This document shows positions 1 through 4,934 of a stretch of DNA of 8,515 nucleotides, one piece after another. This DNA comes from JBKJUK01 sp046590705 (GTDB lineage: Bacteria; Acidobacteriota; Thermoanaerobaculia; Gp7-AA8). The notes below the pieces were generated by a model, which saw only the letters and a list, made by a program, of their open reading frames with translations, was not told the DNA's origin and made no database searches. Made by a program: the position numbers and the translations under genes. Each line of letters begins with the position of its first letter. Position 1 is the stretch's first letter. Location of the stretch: the NCBI GenBank assembly GCA_046590705.1, contig JBKJUK010000283.1:1-8515 (forward strand), written 5' to 3'.

Positions 1-30
1 GTGATCCTCTGACACGTCGCAGCAGTCACT

Positions 31-109
31 GCGAAGAGGAATCTCCGGTCCGCGCCGACGCGGTGAAGCAGCACGACCCTCGCGGCGCGGAACGGAGATT
101 CCTCTTCGC
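31..109. repeat. Long near-perfect inverted repeat
   Basis: Bases 31-57 pair with 83-109. Arms are 27 bases with a single mismatch (48 against 92), and the outer 17 pairs are perfect (31-47 with 93-109). The loop is about 25 bases. The sequence GCGAAGAGGAATCTCCG and its complement form the outer stem. A related GCGAAGAGG segment recurs on the minus strand just beyond (about 134-142). This looks like a member of a dispersed intergenic repeat family rather than a terminator, since no T-run follows either arm. Confidence 0.8.
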
Positions 110-227
110 GCTGCACACCGCGCAAGCTCGCGCCCTCTTCGCGTGCTCATCGGAATGACGATACGTCTGTTCGGGGGAGTTCGATCTCCTCAGTCCCGCA
201 TTGGTGTTTGCGTCGGCGTTCCCCCGC

Positions 228-247
228 CGCAGGCAGGATTGCCTGCG
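228..247. repeat. GC-rich hairpin past the end of pstB
   Basis: An 8-bp perfect stem (228-235 with 240-247, CGCAGGCA/TGCCTGCG) has a GGAT tetraloop. It lies about 60 bases after the pstB stop codon on the minus strand. No run of T follows, so it could be an mRNA 3'-end stabiliser, a weak or Rho-assisted terminator, or incidental. An alternative smaller stem (214-218 with 225-229) overlaps its left arm. Confidence 0.45.
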
Positions 248-306
248 CCACACTGTGCGGTCTACTCGACAAAGGTCCACACACGCTGCCAATCGATCGC
301 TTTCCG

Positions 307-1095
307 TCAGCAGCGAATTCCGAGGTATTTGCGCGCCTCTTCGGATCGAGGCGAGCAGAAGACGACCTCGCATGAGTCGGATTCCATCAGCTCGCCAGCT
401 CCGTCGCGCATACAGAGACAGGCGATGTAGTCGCACAGGCGTCGAGCCTGTTCGAGGTGATGCGTCACGAGCACGACAGTCTTCGTCTGGATGAGCGAAC
501 GGATCGACTGTTCGATGACCTCGGTGACGCGAGGATCGAGTGCGGAGGTCGGCTCGTCCATGAGGATGACGTCGGGATTTCCGGCGAGAGTGCGGGCAAT
601 GGCCAGACGCTGCTGCTGGCCGATCGACAACGTCGCTGCGGAATGTGTCAGTCGATCTTTGACTTCGTCCCAGAGACTGGCCTGCTGCAAGGCACTCTCG
701 AGCACCTCGGTGCGGTTTGCTCTGGTGGCGACACCGAGACGTTTCGCCGCGAACAGTACGTTGGCTTCTACGGACCCGGGAAACATCACGGGCTGCTGGA
801 AGACGATCCCGACCCGGCGACGAAGTTCATCCGCATCGACCGTCGCTGCTCGCGTATCGCTACCTTCGAACAGGACCCGGCCGCTCACACGCAGTGAAGG
901 CGTGAGATCGATCAGCCGGTTCAGAGCCTTGAGCATGGTGGACTTGCCAGACCCTGACGGTCCGATGATGCCGGTTACGAGCCGACGCGGAATGTCGAGG
1001 TTCACGTCACGAAGCAGTGTCTTTCCGTCGGAAGTCGTGATCGACAGGCCTACGGTTGCGAGCACTGGTCGCAGAAGCTGTTCATCATCAGGCAC
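307..1095 (-). CDS. pstB: Phosphate-type ABC transporter ATP-binding protein PstB
   Basis: This is the ATPase subunit that powers the PstSCAB importer at the cytoplasmic face of the inner membrane. In its 262 residues the Walker A is GPSGSGKST (45-53), the Q-loop glutamine is in VFQQPVMFP (98-106), the ABC signature is LSIGQ (156-160), the Walker B and D-loop are in VILMDEPTSALDP (176-188), and the switch histidine is in VTHH (210-213). The length fits PstB. The signature has isoleucine where PstB usually has glycine (LSGGQ). The start is GTG, overlapping the end of pstA by 8 bases, which implies translational coupling. It is the last gene of the cluster. Substrate cannot be told from the ATPase; the neighbouring PstS and permeases point to phosphate or arsenate. 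Confidence 0.93.
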   Translation of the reverse strand: MPDDEQLLRPVLATVGLSITTSDGKTLLRDVNLDIPRRLVTGIIGPSGSGKSTMLKALNRLIDLTPSLRVSGRVLFEGSDTRAATVDADELRRRVGIVFQQPVMFPGSVEANVLFAAKRLGVATRANRTEVLESALQQASLWDEVKDRLTHSAATLSIGQQQRLAIARTLAGNPDVILMDEPTSALDPRVTEVIEQSIRSLIQTKTVVLVTHHLEQARRLCDYIACLCMRDGAGELMESDSCEVVFCSPRSEEARKYLGIRC

Positions 1096-1942
1096 GCCGT
1101 GCCTCCTCGTGCATCTTCATGCGGATTGGTATTGCTACTGCGGAAAGTAACAGGACCAGGAACAACAACACCGTGGCGCTTCCCCACATTTTTCCAGCGC
1201 TGGACGGGTCGAACGAGTCCTGCGCCAGCACGAATATGTGATAGGGAAGCGCGAGCACCGGGCTGTCCACTACGCCCGTAGGCACAGTCGCCCCCGAAAA
1301 GATCGCAGCCGTGAACATGATCGGAGCTGTCTCGCCTGCCGCTCGTGCGAGACCGAGCAGCGTACCGGTAACGAGTCCTGAGATGCCTTGCGGCAGCAGG
1401 ACGTGGCGGGCGATCTGCGAGCGGCGAAGTCCCAGTCCGGTCGCGGCTTCGATTGTCATGCGGGGAATTGCGCGAAGCCTTTCGACGAATGTGAGGGAAA
1501 GGGTCGGCAGGATCATCATTGCCAGCACGATGCCGCCGGCGAACCACGACTTTCTGAACCCGAAGTACTGCACAAACAAAGCGAGACCGAACAGGCCGAA
1601 GACGATGGACGGCACAGCGTTGAGTGCCTGCAGGGTCGTATTGAGTACGCGACGCTGCGAGTCGCTGGAATAGAGTTCGTGCGTCAAGCCTACCCCGGTC
1701 GCAACCGGGATGGACACAACCGCGGCCGTAGCGATCAGCAGGATCGTTCCTATCAGCTGGTAAACGATACCGCCCTGCGCGCCGGCCTCACGAGACTCGT
1801 CGGACACAAAGTTCCATGAGAGTGCTGGCGCGCCACGCATGACCACCGTGGTGATCACCAGGCCGATGATGACCAGCGACGTGGCCATCCCGACCGCGCA
1901 GGCAATCGTGAAAGCGCGGTCGATTGTTCGACGCCGCGTCAA
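1088..1942 (-). CDS. pstA: Phosphate-type ABC transporter permease PstA
   Basis: This is the second inner-membrane permease subunit, pairing with PstC to form the translocation channel. In its 284 residues, hydrophobic segments lie near 14-35, 60-85, 104-126, 134-156, 188-215 and 253-273, as expected for a six-helix permease. The cytoplasmic coupling loop that contacts PstB is EAATGLGLRRSQIARHVLLP (165-184), and the PstA-typical ARAAGETAPI follows (199-208). ALNAVPSIVFGLFGLALF (106-123) is also characteristic. The start is TTG, sharing a 4-base TTGA overlap with the pstC stop; an AAGG-like sequence lies just upstream. An internal ATG (residue 19) would cut into the first membrane segment, so TTG is preferred. 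Confidence 0.93.
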   Translation of the reverse strand: MTRRRTIDRAFTIACAVGMATSLVIIGLVITTVVMRGAPALSWNFVSDESREAGAQGGIVYQLIGTILLIATAAVVSIPVATGVGLTHELYSSDSQRRVLNTTLQALNAVPSIVFGLFGLALFVQYFGFRKSWFAGGIVLAMMILPTLSLTFVERLRAIPRMTIEAATGLGLRRSQIARHVLLPQGISGLVTGTLLGLARAAGETAPIMFTAAIFSGATVPTGVVDSPVLALPYHIFVLAQDSFDPSSAGKMWGSATVLLFLVLLLSAVAIPIRMKMHEEARRA

Positions 1943-2865
1943 GAAGCACCCTTACCGAAACGCGATCGAAGCATTTCTGCCGCGATCGTAAGACTGACGA
2001 CGCTGACGAAGAGCACCAGACCGAGTCCGAGGAGGGCCGAGGTGTGCAGGTTGTCACCGATGGCAATGTTCGTTTCGGCACCGCCCAGTTTGGATGTGAT
2101 GGTCTGTCCGGCGTCGACGAGTGACAGTAGAAAATCGCCCGGTGCGGGGAGTCGGTTGTCGGCCCTTCCGACCACCAGGAAGACCGCAATCGTCTCGCCG
2201 AGCGCACGTCCCAGCGCCAGCAGAAAAACGCCACCGAGCGCGGCGCGCGATTGCCGGAGCACCACGGAAAGAGCGGTCTCGGCCCGCGTAAGTCCCAGAC
2301 CACGTGCCGCATCTCTGTAACTGGAAGGGACCGATCGAAAAGCATCATCGGCCAGAGTGGTCATGGTAGGGAGAATCATCACCGCCAGTAGTACACCGGC
2401 TGTGAGCAGCGTGTCGCCGGAGTATGCTTCGAGCTCGAACTTCTCGAACAGAGTGAGCATCCATTCACGCAACACCAGTACCCCTAACAATCCGTACACG
2501 ACAGACGGAACGCCGGCCAGCAGTTCGATCAACGTCTTCAAGGCCATGCGCATGCGCTCATTACACACTTCGGACATGAAGAGCGCTGCGGCCACAGCAA
2601 TGGGACAGGCGAGCAGTAGCGCGATCGCGGACACGACGACACTGCCATAGATCATCGCCGCCGCCTGAAAGGATGCAGAGCGGTAGAACCAGCGGTTCTC
2701 AGTGAGAAAGGAAAATCCTTCCTGGCCGAGCGCGGTGACACTCCCGCTGGCCAGGAAGAGAAAGATGGCCGCCACCACGCCGACCGCGAGCATGGTCGCT
2801 GTCACGGCCAGGAGCCGTGTCATGTCCAGGCCGCTGCGCCTGCCGAGTGTCACGTTCGAAGTCAC
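1939..2865 (-). CDS. pstC: Phosphate-type ABC transporter permease PstC
   Basis: This is the first inner-membrane permease subunit of the Pst importer. In its 308 residues an N-terminal membrane helix (about 17-40) is followed by a periplasmic stretch and further hydrophobic segments (about 70-97, 113-133, 153-172, 206-232, 275-297). Family motifs include ELLAGVPSVVYGLLGVLVL (114-132), the coupling loop SYRDAARGLGLTRAETALSV (182-201) and ALGRALGETIAV (217-228), the PstC counterpart of the PstA ARAAGETAPI motif. The GTG start overlaps the pstS TGA by four bases, so expression is probably coupled to pstS. Length and motifs are ordinary for the family. Confidence 0.93.
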   Translation of the reverse strand: MTSNVTLGRRSGLDMTRLLAVTATMLAVGVVAAIFLFLASGSVTALGQEGFSFLTENRWFYRSASFQAAAMIYGSVVVSAIALLLACPIAVAAALFMSEVCNERMRMALKTLIELLAGVPSVVYGLLGVLVLREWMLTLFEKFELEAYSGDTLLTAGVLLAVMILPTMTTLADDAFRSVPSSYRDAARGLGLTRAETALSVVLRQSRAALGGVFLLALGRALGETIAVFLVVGRADNRLPAPGDFLLSLVDAGQTITSKLGGAETNIAIGDNLHTSALLGLGLVLFVSVVSLTIAAEMLRSRFGKGAS

Positions 2866-3728
2866 TTCTTTCCGGCTGCCTTGCGAGCAGGAACGAACTC
2901 GGCGAGTGTGAGGAAGCCATGTTTTTTCACGAGCTTCTGACCGCGCGGTGAGAGGACGAAGTCGATGAAGGTCTTCGCATCACCTTTCGGAGGGCCGTTG
3001 GTGATGAGAAAGAGTGGCCGCGACATCGGATAGCGTCCGTTGGCGATATTTGCCGCAGTCGGAGCTACAACCGAACCGTCGTCGAGCTTCAGCGCGACCG
3101 CTTTGATCCGGGCGTTTCCGACTGCCCAGGCGGAGGAGAGCTGCGAGATGGCGCCGCGAGTGGAGATCACTTTGTTCCGCGTCTCTTCGTTTGCTCCGAC
3201 TTCCGGATGACTTACCTCCGGTGCCTTCTTCGGGTCGCCGTACGCGTACTTTGCAAAGACTTCCCACGTCCCACGACCCGGCTCCTTGTTGAGAAAGACA
3301 ATCCGGCGGGCGGGACCACCGACCTCTTTCCAGTTAGTTACACGACCTTCATAGATGTCCCGAATCTGTTGTTTGGTCAGGGCCTTCACGCCGCCGTTGT
3401 AGATCTCCGGGTGCACAACCAGTGCAACGGCGTCTTCTCCGATGCTGGTCTCTACGAACTGGACACGAGGGTATTTCCGCCGGTCCTCGATCGTGATCGG
3501 CTTGCTCGACATACCGACTTCGATGGACCCGTCGCCCACGCCGGAGATACCGCCGGATGAACCGCCTTGCGTATCGACGGTGATGGTCATTTTCTTCTGT
3601 GCACGCAACGTTTCAGCGGCCTCGACGGCCACCGGATTTACGGTAGTTGAACCGTTCACCCGGAGTGTTGCCGCGTACGACACGGTAGTACTGATGAACA
3701 GGAGCGAGATTGCAGCAGCTTTCTTCAT
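2862..3728 (-). CDS. pstS: Periplasmic phosphate-binding protein PstS (short type)
   Basis: This is the substrate-binding subunit of the importer, exported to the periplasm. In its 288 residues there is a signal peptide (KK at 2-3, hydrophobic 5-16, likely cleavage after SYA at 17-19) with no lipobox cysteine. Binding-loop motifs are NGSTTVNPV (25-33), TQGGSSGG (53-60), GMSSKPI (72-78) and KEPGRGTWEVF (148-158). The C-terminus has the usual SPRGQKLVKKHGFL (260-273). Two binding-loop positions differ from what is common in short PstS proteins: lysine at 76 and 148 where arginine is usual, and arginine at 152 where serine is usual. The ATG start has a clear GGCGGAG ribosome binding site. An 88-base gap upstream could carry its own promoter. 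The ligand may be phosphate, arsenate or another oxyanion; family membership is secure. Confidence 0.92.
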   Translation of the reverse strand: MKKAAAISLLFISTTVSYAATLRVNGSTTVNPVAVEAAETLRAQKKMTITVDTQGGSSGGISGVGDGSIEVGMSSKPITIEDRRKYPRVQFVETSIGEDAVALVVHPEIYNGGVKALTKQQIRDIYEGRVTNWKEVGGPARRIVFLNKEPGRGTWEVFAKYAYGDPKKAPEVSHPEVGANEETRNKVISTRGAISQLSSAWAVGNARIKAVALKLDDGSVVAPTAANIANGRYPMSRPLFLITNGPPKGDAKTFIDFVLSPRGQKLVKKHGFLTLAEFVPARKAAGKK

Positions 3729-3758
3729 GTTTTCTCCGCCTCTGATTTCGCGCGCTCT

Positions 3759-3775
3759 CGTGGACCGGATCCACG
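3759..3775. repeat. Small inverted repeat upstream of pstS
   Basis: A perfect 6-bp stem, CGTGGA (3759-3764) with TCCACG (3770-3775), has a 5-base loop. It sits between the porin stop and the pstS ribosome binding site. No T-tract follows in the direction of transcription, so a terminator is unlikely. It could be an operator or an mRNA processing or stability element. Confidence 0.4.
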
Positions 3776-3784
3776 CAAGATCGG

Positions 3785-3804
3785 CATCAGAACTTTTTCG
3801 ACAG
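3785..3804 (-). promoter_or_regulatory. Pho-box-like sequence upstream of pstS
   Basis: Read on the minus strand, CTGTC-GAAAAAGTT-CTGATG resembles the PhoB-binding Pho box of phosphate-starvation genes (CTGTCAT, A-rich spacer, then a second CTGTCA/TTGTCA-like half). The first five bases and the A-rich spacer match well; the second half is degenerate and the spacing is one base longer than in the E. coli phoA box. It lies 57-76 bases before the pstS start, inside the only sizeable gap between the porin and the importer. It would make pstSCAB inducible by phosphate limitation independently of the upstream genes. Confidence 0.35.
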
Positions 3805-3816
3805 TTTTTTGCATGA

Positions 3817-4926
3817 TCAAAATGTCAGCAGGAAATGCACTGCGTAGCGGGTTTCATCGGCGCGGTCGATGCTGTCGTATTGCACACGCTCGGCGTCGAG
3901 CATCACAGCGGAGGTAACTCTCTGTAGCTTCGGAATCCAGTAGGCCACACCCGCAATGTCCCGGGTCTTCTTCTGCTCTCTGAAATTCTCGTCGGGGTTG
4001 AGCGAATCGTGACGCAACAACAGGTCGATGCTCTTCGTCAGCCGGGGCACCACCCAAACTGAAAACCCGCTGGCTTCTACTTCGGTCGCAGCTGCGGTGG
4101 AGCGGTCGGTGGCCTGCAGATATTCGAAACCTGCGTTCACGCGCGCGTGTTCGAACAGAACGAAGGGCGAGATACGGCGTCGCGCCGCGCCGCGAAAGTA
4201 ATGATCATCGTCGTAAAACAGGCCTACGCGGAGGCCTTTCCCGATTGCTGCACCAGGCATCGGTCGAATGGTGATGCGTGCCATAAGCGCTTTCTGATCG
4301 TTCTGTTCGCTGCGTTGGAAACCTTCGCCGTTGTACACCCCGGCCTGTACATCTCCGTACTCGGAAGGCAGGACATAACGCCCGGAGACCCCGAAGTCAG
4401 AGGAGATGAGAAACCCTTCGCGGTCAGTGAACGTCGGCCCCTGGAAACGATAGCGATAAACGCTCTCGATGGTTTCGAGATATGGGGTCTGATGCAATCC
4501 TGCGCGCAACCAGCTTCCTTGCGTGAACCATTCGTCGAGATTCAGCTGTGCGTATGCGAACTTCAGACGATAGGTGTAGCTGCCGTTGAGCGAACTGCCT
4601 GATCCGCTCTCCCTCACGATATCCGGCGTAATCCTGAAGTTGATCCGACGATTGAGATTGCCGGTGATATTCAAATAGGTCCGGGAGACGTTGAAGGTAT
4701 CGCCTTGCACGAGATTACCGGCCGCGTCGCGTATCTCAGGCTCGTCGTTGAACGTGTAATCCATGAAAAGCGTACCGCCGACCCTTACCGACGGCGCGTC
4801 CGGAGAGGGAGCGGTTTTTGCCACCGACTCGCCCGTCGGTGTGGTTGGCTGCGGCGACGCCGGGCTTTGAGCGTGCGCTGCCACTGCCAGCAGAAGTGCA
4901 AAGGCCGCAGAAAGAGTTCGATTCAT
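3817..4926 (-). CDS. Outer-membrane porin, OprO/OprP (phosphate-selective porin) type
   Basis: A predicted beta-barrel channel in the outer membrane. In its 369 residues there is a signal peptide (hydrophobic 5-17, cleavage likely after AHA at 17-19), then a proline/threonine/serine-rich linker to about residue 45. The barrel begins at VRVGGTLFMDYTF (47-59). Features typical of the phosphate-selective porin O/P family are alternating strand residues, the segment FNVSRTYLNITGNLNRRINF, and GLHQTPYLETIESVYRYRF, which resembles the family's region where a bound ligand path and strand turn occur. The chain ends HFLLTF with a terminal phenylalanine, the outer-membrane assembly signal. The ATG start lies 8 bases past the stop of the radical SAM-ArsM gene, so the two are cotranscribed. 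It is followed by pstS, so the porin plausibly feeds phosphate or arsenate to the periplasmic binding protein. Anion selectivity is inferred from family and context. Confidence 0.82.
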   Translation of the reverse strand: MNRTLSAAFALLLAVAAHAQSPASPQPTTPTGESVAKTAPSPDAPSVRVGGTLFMDYTFNDEPEIRDAAGNLVQGDTFNVSRTYLNITGNLNRRINFRITPDIVRESGSGSSLNGSYTYRLKFAYAQLNLDEWFTQGSWLRAGLHQTPYLETIESVYRYRFQGPTFTDREGFLISSDFGVSGRYVLPSEYGDVQAGVYNGEGFQRSEQNDQKALMARITIRPMPGAAIGKGLRVGLFYDDDHYFRGAARRRISPFVLFEHARVNAGFEYLQATDRSTAAATEVEASGFSVWVVPRLTKSIDLLLRHDSLNPDENFREQKKTRDIAGVAYWIPKLQRVTSAVMLDAERVQYDSIDRADETRYAVHFLLTF

Positions 4927-4934
4927 CGGATGGC

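Larger units (their letters stand above)
1..306. other. Non-coding region downstream of pstB
   Basis: No credible gene is seen here. Open frames in this stretch are short, arginine/serine-rich and without recognisable motifs. It holds a long inverted repeat (31-109), a GTCATTCCGATGAGC-like dispersed-repeat sequence read on the minus strand (about 145-160), and a compact GC hairpin (228-247) about 60 bases past the pstB stop. No phoU, which often follows pstB, is present. No T-tract follows the hairpin on the minus strand, so a canonical Rho-independent terminator for the operon is not visible. Confidence 0.7.

Noticed and set aside
228..247. Rho-independent terminator for the operon
   Set aside because: The hairpin is good but no T-run follows on the minus strand.
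491..1150. A 219-codon plus-strand open frame
   Set aside because: It is antisense to pstB and very serine/arginine-rich, as expected from reading a GC-rich gene backwards.
1788..2348. A 186-codon minus-strand open frame overlapping pstC and pstA
   Set aside because: It is an out-of-frame shadow; both real genes there have convincing permease motifs.
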